From contig JADJII010000006.1 in NCBI GenBank assembly GCA_016707075.1, forward strand, positions 124,001-188,000: DNA of 64,000 nucleotides, read 5' to 3'. The stretch's first letter is position 1, and each line of letters begins with the position of its first letter. A program made the translations under genes and the position numbers. Below the pieces are notes generated by a model. It worked only from the letters and a program-made list of their open reading frames with translations. It was not told the origin of the DNA and searched no databases. Positions 18,235 through 25,860 of the stretch are shown one piece after another. This DNA is from Egaibacter danicus. Its GTDB lineage: Bacteria; Pseudomonadota; Gammaproteobacteria; Burkholderiales; Burkholderiaceae_C.

Positions 18235-19233
18235 ATGGAAAACCGATCTCATGCCCTGGCCGCCGGTGCGTTTGTACTGGCTGCGATGGCATTGCTGGTG
18301 GCGCTGGCTTTTTGGCTGACACGCGACAACGCCGTGCGCCGCACTTATGAGATATCCAGCAGGGACGCTGTGACCGGTCTGCAGGTTCAGGCGGGCGTGC
18401 GGTTTCGTGGCGTCACCGTGGGGCGTGTCACCGATATCGGGTTTGATCCAGCCACAACAGGCAATGTGCTGGTGCGAATTTCGGTGGATGACAATGCGCC
18501 CATCACCCGCTCAACCTATGCCGCGCTGGGCTTTCAGGGTGTGACCGGGCTGGCCTTTGTGCAGCTGGACGATTCCGGTGAGTCGCGCGAGGCGCTGCCT
18601 TCTGGCGCGGCAAAACCCGAGCGCATCCCGATTCGCCCGAGCTTGTTGTCCAGATTGTCCGACCAGGGTGTCGTGCTGCTCAATCAGCTGGAAGAAACCA
18701 GCAAGCGCGTGAACCTCTTGCTGGCGCCTGAGAACCAGAAAACGCTGATGGGAGCCATTGATGGCATGAGCCAGGCAGCCACCAGTGTGCAGAAGCTGGC
18801 CGCCAATGCAGACAAAGTGCTGGATGCCCAGCTCGGGCCACAAAAAGTCAACATCCCCAAGCTGGTCGAAGAAACGACGGCGACGCTCAAGTCGATGCAG
18901 GGCGCTTCTGACCGCGTTGGTACCAGCGCAGACGAAGCGCGCGATTCCGCTGCCGCCTTCAAACGTGTGACAGAGCGCATGAGTGCGCCGGGCGGCACGC
19001 TTGATCAGGTGACGCAAGGCATCGAGTCACTCACAGCGACGGGTCAAACATTGAATGCAGGTACGCTGCCGCGCCTGAACCGCACCGTGGATGAGGCGGC
19101 GCGTGCTGTGCGGCAAGTTGGAAAAACGGTGAGCGCAGTGAACGACAACCCGCAGTCGCTGATTTACGGAAACGGGCCGGTGTTGCCAGGACCGGGTGAA
19201 CCCGGGTTCATCACGCCGGGAGGAAAACCATGA
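18235..19233 (+). CDS. MCE domain lipid-binding protein (MlaD-like)
   Basis: This 332-residue protein has one N-terminal membrane anchor (residues 11-28) and then an MCE domain (residues 40-120: VTGLQVQAGVRFRGVTVGRV). The remainder is a helical region likely to form a coiled coil, with repeated Ala/Thr/Val heptads. MCE proteins make hexameric rings or tunnels that carry lipids between inner and outer membranes. The long helical tail is more like PqiB/Mce-type tunnels than E. coli MlaD, which has 183 residues. Confidence 0.9.
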   Translation: MENRSHALAAGAFVLAAMALLVALAFWLTRDNAVRRTYEISSRDAVTGLQVQAGVRFRGVTVGRVTDIGFDPATTGNVLVRISVDDNAPITRSTYAALGFQGVTGLAFVQLDDSGESREALPSGAAKPERIPIRPSLLSRLSDQGVVLLNQLEETSKRVNLLLAPENQKTLMGAIDGMSQAATSVQKLAANADKVLDAQLGPQKVNIPKLVEETTATLKSMQGASDRVGTSADEARDSAAAFKRVTERMSAPGGTLDQVTQGIESLTATGQTLNAGTLPRLNRTVDEAARAVRQVGKTVSAVNDNPQSLIYGNGPVLPGPGEPGFITPGGKP

Positions 19234-19973
19234 TGTCGCCGCGAACACAACTAAAAGGGGAATGGATGTCATTTGCTACTAATTTAATAGCTATCGACGC
19301 ATATCCGACTCGGGCTAGAGGTCATTTTCGTTCATATTTTCGAGCGTTTTCAGCATTCTCCCTGGTTGCATTCGCCGTGGCCTTGACGGGTTGTGCCTCG
19401 CTCCCAGACAAGCCTGTTCGTGCAGCGGTGTATGACTTTGGCCCGGGTGCCATCGTCGCGCAACCGGCCAACCGCATGGCGCCGCTTCCCGCGATTGCGC
19501 TGGCCGAGATTGAAGCCAGCCCCGCGCTGGACAGCACGGCCGTGTTGTACCGTCTGGCGTATGCCGATGCGCAGCAGTTGCGACCCTACGCGCAGGCCCG
19601 CTGGAGCATGACGCCCGCTCAGCTGGTGCGCCAGCGTCTGCGGGAGCATCTGAGCCAGCGCCGCGCCGTGATCAACCCGGGCGAAGGTGTGGTGGTGGCG
19701 ACCGGCGCGCCATCCGTGGCGCCGCTCACCCTGCGCATCGAGCTGGAAGAGTTCAGCCAGTTGTTTGAGTCGGCTGACAAAAGCGTGGGCCTGCTGCGTC
19801 TGCGGGCAACGGTGGTGCAGGCCACGGCTCAAGGCGACAAACTCGTGGCGCAGTGCAGCGTGGTGATTCAACGGCCTGGCCCCAGCGCAGATGCCCCCGG
19901 TGGCGTGCGGGCGCTGACCGCGGCCACCGACGCCGCCATTGCGGAGCTGGACACCTGGCTGCAGAAGCTGTGA
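19230..19973 (+). CDS. ABC-type transport auxiliary lipoprotein (PqiC-like)
   Basis: This 247-residue protein ends the transporter set, like PqiC in the PqiABC system, and probably sits in the outer membrane facing the periplasm. The lipobox is ALTGC, with the lipidated Cys at residue 55 after the hydrophobic run FSLVAFAVALTG. About 40 residues therefore precede the signal peptide core, far more than usual. Codons 14-33 come from a copy of the dispersed repeat, so a repeat seems to have inserted in frame between the start codon and the signal sequence. The start overlaps the MCE gene by four bases. No later ATG is available before the lipobox. Confidence 0.82.
   Translation: MMSPRTQLKGEWMSFATNLIAIDAYPTRARGHFRSYFRAFSAFSLVAFAVALTGCASLPDKPVRAAVYDFGPGAIVAQPANRMAPLPAIALAEIEASPALDSTAVLYRLAYADAQQLRPYAQARWSMTPAQLVRQRLREHLSQRRAVINPGEGVVVATGAPSVAPLTLRIELEEFSQLFESADKSVGLLRLRATVVQATAQGDKLVAQCSVVIQRPGPSADAPGGVRALTAATDAAIAELDTWLQKL
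19270..19326 (-). repeat. Dispersed repeat, copy 3, inside a coding region
   Basis: Read on the minus strand it shows TGACCTCTAGCCCGAGTCGG then ATATGCGTCGATAGCTATTA and a return arm TTAGTAGCAAATGAC. Unlike most other copies it lies within an open frame and adds about 19 codons to the 5' end of the lipoprotein gene. Confidence 0.7.
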
Positions 19974-20545
19974 TGAGCAGCAGCATGGTGTCGGTAGAAG
20001 AACAGCTTCAGGCGGCCGGTCTGGAGTTGCTGGGTTACTGCGACGGGCTGGCCAGCCAGATGCCCAACTGGCGACACGGCTCGGCCCTGCTGGAAGACCT
20101 CACGGCGCAGGAGCTTGATGCATTGGGGTTGCTGATGCCCAAGGTACGCGCTCAGCCCGGGCAAGTGCTGATTGCCGAGGGCGATGTGGGCGACTGGTTG
20201 CTGCTGGTTTTCAGCGGCACGATTGATGTGACCAAGAACTACGCGAGTGATGAAGCCTCGCGGCTGGCTGTCATCAAGCAGGGCGCCTCGGTGGGCGAAA
20301 TGTCGATGTTTGACTCGGCGCCGCGATACGCCAGTTGCGTGGCGATCCAGCAGGTGGAGGCAGGGGTGCTCACGCGCGCGGTCATTGCACAAATGATTCA
20401 GGCGCACCCGGTCGTGGGGGCCAAGCTGCTGGTCAAGCTCACGCAAATGTTGGCGCAGCGCCTGCGCAACACCAGCAACCAGATGGTCAAGCTGATGCAG
20501 TCGAAAGAAGGCGACGCGGTTGCTGTCGCTGATCTCTCGGACTGA
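19973..20545 (+). CDS. Single-domain cyclic nucleotide-binding protein
   Basis: This 190-residue protein contains one cNMP-binding beta-roll (residues 60-165: AQPGQVLIAEGDVGDWLLLV, then GASVGEMSMFDSAPRYASCV). The phosphate-binding cassette is GEMSMFDSAPR; the family pattern is GE(L/I)ALhxxxPR(A/T)A, so the cassette is recognisable. No DNA-binding helix-turn-helix follows, which separates it from CRP/FNR regulators. Its ATG overlaps the lipoprotein stop by one base (TGATG), implying translational coupling to the lipid transport operon. A role in controlling that transporter is an inference. Confidence 0.82.
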   Translation: MSSSMVSVEEQLQAAGLELLGYCDGLASQMPNWRHGSALLEDLTAQELDALGLLMPKVRAQPGQVLIAEGDVGDWLLLVFSGTIDVTKNYASDEASRLAVIKQGASVGEMSMFDSAPRYASCVAIQQVEAGVLTRAVIAQMIQAHPVVGAKLLVKLTQMLAQRLRNTSNQMVKLMQSKEGDAVAVADLSD

Positions 20546-20560
20546 TTTTTCAATAAACCG

Positions 20561-22084
20561 TTATTTGGCCGTCGGCATTACGAACTCGGCGCCCTTGGGT
20601 GTGCTCTCGGGCCAGCGCTGCATGATGGATTTTTGCTTGGTGTAGAACCGCACGCCTTCTTCGCCATACGCATGCATGTCGCCAAACAGCGAGCGCTTCC
20701 AGCCGCCAAAACCGTGCCAGGCCATGGGCACCGGAATCGGCACGTTGATGCCGACCATACCCACCTGAATGCGGCGGCTGAATTCACGTGCCACGTTGCC
20801 GTCACGGGTGAAGCAGGCCACACCGTTGCCAAATTCATGATCATTCACGAGCTGTACCGCAGTGGCAAAGTCCGGCACGCGAATGCAGGCCAGAACGGGG
20901 CCAAAAATTTCTTCCTTGTAGATGCGCATCTCGGGCGTGACGTTGTCAAACAGCGTACCACCCAGCCAGAACCCCTGCTCGCAACCCGGGCCAGCGGCTG
21001 AGCCCTTGAATCCGCGACCATCCACAACCAGCTTGGCGCCTTCTTTCACGCCCTGTTCGATGTAGCCAGTGATGCGGCTGTGCGCTGCGGGTGTGACAAT
21101 CGGGCCCATTTCGGCGGCCAGATTGGTGCCGTTCAGCACCTTGAGGCTGCGTGCCCGCTCGGTTACTTTGGCCACCACTTCGTCGGCAATATCGCCCACC
21201 AGCACGGCCACCGAGATCGCCATGCAGCGCTCGCCAGCTGAACCGTAACCGGCGCCAATCAGCGCGTCCACAGCCTGGTCAATATCGGCGTCGGGCATCA
21301 CCACCATGTGGTTCTTGGCGCCGCCCAGCGCCTGCACGCGTTTGCCGTGGTGTGCACCGGTCTCGTAGATGTAATTGGCAATCGGTGTGGAACCCACGAA
21401 GCTCACGGCCTTGACGTCAGGGTGCACCAGCAGCGCGTCTACGGCCTCCTTGTCACCCTGTACCACGTTGAACACGCCGTCGGGCAAACCCGCCTTTTTG
21501 AGCAGGTCTGCGATGAACAGGCTGGGGCTGGGGTCAATCGGGCTGGGCTTGAGCACAAAGGTGTTGCCCGCAGCAATGGCCACCGGGAACATCCACATCG
21601 GCACCATCACGGGGAAGTTGAACGGCGTGATGCCGGCCACCACGCCCAGCGGCTGGCGCAGTGTCCAGTTGTCGATGCCGGTGGACACCTGATCGGTGAA
21701 GTCACCCTTGAGCAACTGCGGAATACCGCAGGCAAATTCCACGATGTCGATGCCGCGTGACACCTCGCCCTGCGCATCGGTGAACACCTTGCCGTGCTCG
21801 GCGGTGATCATGTGGGCCAGGTCATCCTTGTGCAGGTTGAGCAGTTCCAGAAACTTGAACAGCACGCGGGCGCGGCGAATGGGTGGTGTGTCGGCCCATG
21901 CCGGGAATGCGGCTTGGGCGGCAGCCACGGCAGCATTCACGTCACCGGCATTACCCAGACGCACCTGACGGGCCACGGCACCGGTCGCGGGGTTGTAAAC
22001 AGGCTGCGTGCGCGTGCTGGTGCCAGAGGCGCGGGCACCCCGGATGTACTGGGCAATTTCAGTGGTGGTTGCGGTATCTGGCAT
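20561..22084 (-). CDS. mmsA: Methylmalonate-semialdehyde dehydrogenase (acylating)
   Basis: This 507-residue CoA-acylating aldehyde dehydrogenase oxidises malonate semialdehyde, the last product of inositol breakdown, to acetyl-CoA, and also methylmalonate semialdehyde from valine. The catalytic Cys is in GSAGERCMAISV and the NAD-binding region in ITPFNFPVMVPMWMFP. Length is typical of MmsA/IolA. It is divergent from a LysR gene across 126 bp. Its closeness to iolB-E-D-C suggests the IolA role. Confidence 0.92.
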   Translation of the reverse strand: MPDTATTTEIAQYIRGARASGTSTRTQPVYNPATGAVARQVRLGNAGDVNAAVAAAQAAFPAWADTPPIRRARVLFKFLELLNLHKDDLAHMITAEHGKVFTDAQGEVSRGIDIVEFACGIPQLLKGDFTDQVSTGIDNWTLRQPLGVVAGITPFNFPVMVPMWMFPVAIAAGNTFVLKPSPIDPSPSLFIADLLKKAGLPDGVFNVVQGDKEAVDALLVHPDVKAVSFVGSTPIANYIYETGAHHGKRVQALGGAKNHMVVMPDADIDQAVDALIGAGYGSAGERCMAISVAVLVGDIADEVVAKVTERARSLKVLNGTNLAAEMGPIVTPAAHSRITGYIEQGVKEGAKLVVDGRGFKGSAAGPGCEQGFWLGGTLFDNVTPEMRIYKEEIFGPVLACIRVPDFATAVQLVNDHEFGNGVACFTRDGNVAREFSRRIQVGMVGINVPIPVPMAWHGFGGWKRSLFGDMHAYGEEGVRFYTKQKSIMQRWPESTPKGAEFVMPTAK

Positions 22085-22182
22085 GGTGTGTCTCGGTGGT
22101 TGGGTGATCTGCCGGCTGGCATTGTCTGAAGATGTAGTTTAGGCACTGCACCGGTCCGCGACAAGCGCATGGAGATGAACTG

Positions 22183-22204
22183 ATTGTTCAAAATGGTGAA
22201 CAAT
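22183..22204. promoter_or_regulatory. Palindromic operator between mmsA and the LysR gene
   Basis: An exact inverted repeat, ATTGTTCA and TGAACAAT with a six-base spacer, lies six bases before the LysR start codon. A perfect 8-bp dyad of this kind in a divergent promoter is a plausible binding site for the LysR protein, or for another dimeric regulator. Confidence 0.6.
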
Positions 22205-22210
22205 AGACGC

Positions 22211-23158
22211 ATGAATGAGAATAAAACGGACGAACTCTGGAGCCGCCTGCATTGGCTCACGGTTCTGGCGCAGCAGGGCACTTACACCGCAGCGGCCGCC
22301 CGCTTGGGCGTGAGCAAGGCCGCCATGAGTCAGCACATGGCGGATCTGGAGCGCATTGCCGGCGTGGCGCTGGTGCGGCGTACCACGCGCAGTGTGCAAC
22401 TGACCGAGGCGGGCCAGCGCCTGGTGGACGACACACGTGCGCCGTTTGAGCAGATCGCACAGACCTTTGCGCAGGTTCGTGATCTGGCCGGTGCACCACG
22501 TGGCCGGTTGCGTGTGACGGCGCCGGTGGCTTTTGCGCGTCAGCAACTCGTTCCCCGGCTGGCCGCCTTTTTGCACGAATACCCGGAAGTGCGGCTGGAG
22601 CTGGATATGTCGGACCGGCTCAGTTCCATGGCCACAGAAGGGTTTGACCTGGCCATTCGCCACACGGCGGCCGCGCCCGATACCCACGTGGCGTGGACGC
22701 TGTGCGCGACCCGCTCGGTGCTAGCGGCCAGCCGCAGCTACCTGCGTCGAAACGGTACGCCGGCTACACCCGAAGATTTGGTCTCACACAACTGCCTGCA
22801 CTACCCGCGTGCACATGACCTGCCGGTGTGGACCTTCGAGCGTTCCCCACGCACCGCTGCACAGATGACCGTGCCGGTGTCGGGTTCATTCTCCGCCAAC
22901 AACAGCGAGGCCCTGCGCGACGCGGCGTTAGCGGGGCTGGGCATTGCGCTGTTGCCCGACTTCAGCGCCCAGACCAGTTTACGCACTGGCAAGCTTGTGC
23001 AGGTCTTGTCACAATGGAAACCGGTAGGCGCCTTTGCCGATCAGCTCTATGCGATCAGGCCTTATTCGCCACACGTGCCCCGTGCCGTGACAGCATTCGT
23101 CACTTACCTGCGGCAGACGCTGGCAGCAGGATTTGGTGAGGACCTTCCCCGTGGCTGA
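22211..23158 (+). CDS. LysR family transcriptional regulator
   Basis: This 315-residue regulator has an N-terminal winged helix-turn-helix (about residues 8-66: HWLTVLAQQGTYTAAAARLG) and a LysR effector-binding domain (residues 90-300). The subgroup resembles those with GRLRVTAPVAFARQQLVPRL, common in Burkholderiales. I chose the ATG at 22211; an upstream frame opening at 22184 would start within the palindromic operator. It is divergent from mmsA and overlaps the PfkB kinase gene by eight bases. Control of mmsA and the kinase is likely from position only. Confidence 0.88.
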   Translation: MNENKTDELWSRLHWLTVLAQQGTYTAAAARLGVSKAAMSQHMADLERIAGVALVRRTTRSVQLTEAGQRLVDDTRAPFEQIAQTFAQVRDLAGAPRGRLRVTAPVAFARQQLVPRLAAFLHEYPEVRLELDMSDRLSSMATEGFDLAIRHTAAAPDTHVAWTLCATRSVLAASRSYLRRNGTPATPEDLVSHNCLHYPRAHDLPVWTFERSPRTAAQMTVPVSGSFSANNSEALRDAALAGLGIALLPDFSAQTSLRTGKLVQVLSQWKPVGAFADQLYAIRPYSPHVPRAVTAFVTYLRQTLAAGFGEDLPRG

Positions 23159-24083
23159 AAAATTCATCATCTGCTTGGGCTCTGCGGTCTGGGACACCAT
23201 TTTTCAGGTGGAGAGTATTCCGACGGCGGGCATCAAGGTGCTTCCATCCCGTGCGTTGCAAATTGCGTCGGGCATGGCCACCAGTGCCGCCATCACGATA
23301 GCCCGGCTCGGTGGAAATGTTCAGCTCTGGTCGCGTGTGGGGGATGACGATATCGCCAGGCGGTTTATTCGCGATGTGCGGTTTGAAGGCGTTGATACCC
23401 GGTTTGTGCGCATGCAGCCGGGCCTGACAACACCTTTTTCCACGGTGATTGTTGACAAAAATGGCGAGCGGCTGGTCGTGCCTTATTTCGATCCCAACAT
23501 GTCTGCTGACACATCGTGGCTGCCATTGGAGCGAATTGCGGCTGCCGGTGCGGTGCTGGCCGACATGCGTTGGGTGGATGGTGCGGAAGCCCTGTTTCAA
23601 ACGGCGAAGTCCCACGGCATTCACGCGATTCTGGATGCGGATACCGCTCCCCATCAAGACCTGGCCCGGCTGGTGCCGATGGCGTCACACGTGTTGTTCT
23701 CGGAAGTTGCTTTACGCAGCTACGTCAACGCCAGTTCACCTGAGGAAGCCCTGATGACTGTGGCACAGAACACTGATGCGGAGGTGCTGGGCGTCACGCT
23801 GGGCGCGAAAGGGTCATTGATCTGGACGCGTGATGCGGGCACGCTGCAACACTATTCAACGCCGAAAATTGTGGCCGCCGACACACTGAATGCGGGCGAT
23901 GTCTGGCACGGCACCTTTACCTGGGGCTTGGCGCAGGGCTGGCTAATTGACCGGATTGTGCCGGCCGCCAATCTGGCTGCGGCCATGAAGTGCGAGGTGT
24001 TTGGTGGTCCTACTGGGGCACCGACTCTGAAAGCACTTCAGCAACGCGCCCAATCACTTGGACTGGGCGTGTGGCCAACCTGA
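23151..24083 (+). CDS. PfkB family carbohydrate kinase
   Basis: This sugar-kinase-like protein of about 310 residues has an N-terminal ribokinase fold (FIICLGSAVWDTIFQVE), a Gly-rich substrate region (SGMATSAAITIARLGG), and the C-terminal anion-hole/catalytic motif LNAGDVWHGTF, where Asp is the expected base. The sugar is not evident. It is translationally linked to the LysR gene: the GTG at 23151 precedes the LysR stop and has GAGGA upstream. It lies inside the inositol locus next to iolB, yet the pathway's own kinase IolC is present separately, so its job is unexplained. Confidence 0.82.
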   Translation: MAEKFIICLGSAVWDTIFQVESIPTAGIKVLPSRALQIASGMATSAAITIARLGGNVQLWSRVGDDDIARRFIRDVRFEGVDTRFVRMQPGLTTPFSTVIVDKNGERLVVPYFDPNMSADTSWLPLERIAAAGAVLADMRWVDGAEALFQTAKSHGIHAILDADTAPHQDLARLVPMASHVLFSEVALRSYVNASSPEEALMTVAQNTDAEVLGVTLGAKGSLIWTRDAGTLQHYSTPKIVAADTLNAGDVWHGTFTWGLAQGWLIDRIVPAANLAAAMKCEVFGGPTGAPTLKALQQRAQSLGLGVWPT

Positions 24084-24086
24084 CGA

Positions 24087-24896
24087 TCAGCCGGGGGCCA
24101 GCATCCATTCATGGGCAGGATCGTTCTTGAATACCCAGAAACGATTCGGACCTGCCATCACGTTCAGGTAATACAGGTCGTAGCCGTGGGGCGCCACCAC
24201 CGGGTGATAGCCGCGCGGCACCATCACCACGTCGTGGTTCTCTACGGCACAGGCCTCATCAATGCTGCGGTCATCGGTGTAGACCCGCTGGAATGCAAAG
24301 CCCTGCGGCGGGTTCAAGCGGTGGTAATAGGTTTCTTCCAGTTGCGTTTCCACCGGAGGCTGCTCGATGTCGTGCTTGTGCGGCGGGTAGCTGGAGGAGT
24401 GGCTGGCCGGTGTCAGCACCTCCACAACCAGCAGATGGGCAGCCGTGGGGTCGTCGTGCGGCAGGATGTCACACACATAGCGGGTGTTGGTGCCTTTGCC
24501 GCGAACACTGCGGCGCATGGTGGCGGGGTCCAGCACCCGCACGGCACTGGCTGCGCTGCCACCAGGCGCTGTGCACATTGCCACTTCTGAGTCGCGTGAA
24601 GCCCGCACGGAAACGGTTCTGCCAGCCGGCACATAAACGGCTGCCGGTGACACCTCTTCGAACACACTGTTGCGCGTGCCCAGGTTGGCAAAAGTCTTGC
24701 CATCGATGGTCACGTCAACGGTGCCAGTCAGGATCACAACGCAGAGTTCACGCGTGCCGGTGGCGACGGTTTCCGACTCACCAGCGGCCAGGCGCACGGC
24801 GCGAAACCCCACATGCGTCCAGCCCGCACGCTCGGGTGTGACGTTGACGATTTCGCGCCCTTTTGAGGCGGCTTTGGCTAACAGCGGGCTGACCAT
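24087..24896 (-). CDS. iolB: 5-deoxy-glucuronate isomerase
   Basis: IolB converts 5-deoxy-D-glucuronate to 2-deoxy-5-keto-D-gluconate in inositol degradation. The 269-residue protein is a bicupin. The metal-binding cupin motif is visible in HSSSYPPHKHDIEQPPVETQ, and YYHRLNPPQGFAFQRVYTDD and MVPRGYHPVVAPHGYDLYY are family hallmarks. I set the start at the ATG at 24896 (MVSPLLAKAAS) because the longer frame reads back into iolE. The gene follows iolE by ten bases. Confidence 0.93.
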   Translation of the reverse strand: MVSPLLAKAASKGREIVNVTPERAGWTHVGFRAVRLAAGESETVATGTRELCVVILTGTVDVTIDGKTFANLGTRNSVFEEVSPAAVYVPAGRTVSVRASRDSEVAMCTAPGGSAASAVRVLDPATMRRSVRGKGTNTRYVCDILPHDDPTAAHLLVVEVLTPASHSSSYPPHKHDIEQPPVETQLEETYYHRLNPPQGFAFQRVYTDDRSIDEACAVENHDVVMVPRGYHPVVAPHGYDLYYLNVMAGPNRFWVFKNDPAHEWMLAPG

Positions 24897-24906
24897 GACG
24901 TGCTCC

Positions 24907-25833
24907 TTAGCGCAAACTGTTGACCAGGCTACGCAAGGTGTCGTAGCCTTTCTTCGCATACTGGTAGCTGGGTGCGACGGCAGGGTCCTGTTCGGCCTCG
25001 ACCACCAGCCAGCCCTCATAACCTGAGTTTTTCAGGGTGGACAGCACGGCCTGGTAATCGATGCTGCCGTCACCCGGCACCGTGAAGATGCCGTTGATCA
25101 CGCCACTTAAAAAACTCCAGCCATCGTTGCGTGCCTGCGCAATCACGGGCGTGCGAACATCCTTGCAGTGCACATGCACCACGCGCTTGATGTGTTTTTT
25201 CAGCAAGGCAACGGGATCGGCAGCACCGCCGTAAAAGGCATGGCCTGTGTCGTAGAGCAGGAAAACTTTGGCTGGGTCGGTCAAGTCCATCAGCTTGTCA
25301 ATGTCAGCGGGAGACTCGACATAAGCGCCCATGTGGTGGTGGTAGGCCAGCTTGATGCCATAGGTTTTGAGCAGATGTTCACCAAAAGCATTCAGCCGCT
25401 CGGCATAGGCCTTCCAGAGTGCATCGTTTAAAAAATGGGGGCGCTTGGAAACGGCCGTGTCAATCTGACCCTGAACCGTGCCTGCGCACTCGCCGTAGAC
25501 CACAACATTCACACCGTTGTATTGCAGTTTGCTCATGTGCGCTTTGCAGCGCTCGATCTCGGCGGCCACTGATTGGGCGTTCGTCTGCCCCGGCTCCAGC
25601 TCGGCCAGAAAGCCGGAGTACCAGCCTGATACGCAGGCCAGGTCAAATTCAGCCAGTTTGGCTTTCAGTCCTGGGCCGTCTTTGGGAAACTTGTTACCCA
25701 GCTCAAAGCCTTCATAACCAATTTCCTTGCCTTCGCGCAACGCGGTTTCCAGCAGGGTTTCACCGCCGAGCGAGGGCAGGTCGTCGTTCATCCAGGAGAT
25801 GGGATTGATGCCGATGCGGACATTCCAGGTCAT
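24907..25833 (-). CDS. iolE: myo-Inosose-2 dehydratase
   Basis: IolE removes water from 2-keto-myo-inositol. The 308-residue protein has the xylose isomerase-like TIM-barrel fold, beginning VRIGINPISWMNDDLPSLGG, and the metal-site segments AYHHHMGAYVES, YDTGHAFYGGADP-type (seen as YDTGHAFYGGAADP) and VHCKDVR. It is second after iolD in the minus-strand iol operon. Confidence 0.93.
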   Translation of the reverse strand: MTWNVRIGINPISWMNDDLPSLGGETLLETALREGKEIGYEGFELGNKFPKDGPGLKAKLAEFDLACVSGWYSGFLAELEPGQTNAQSVAAEIERCKAHMSKLQYNGVNVVVYGECAGTVQGQIDTAVSKRPHFLNDALWKAYAERLNAFGEHLLKTYGIKLAYHHHMGAYVESPADIDKLMDLTDPAKVFLLYDTGHAFYGGAADPVALLKKHIKRVVHVHCKDVRTPVIAQARNDGWSFLSGVINGIFTVPGDGSIDYQAVLSTLKNSGYEGWLVVEAEQDPAVAPSYQYAKKGYDTLRSLVNSLR

Positions 25834-25860
25834 GACAAATTCACTTTCAAAATCAAAAAA

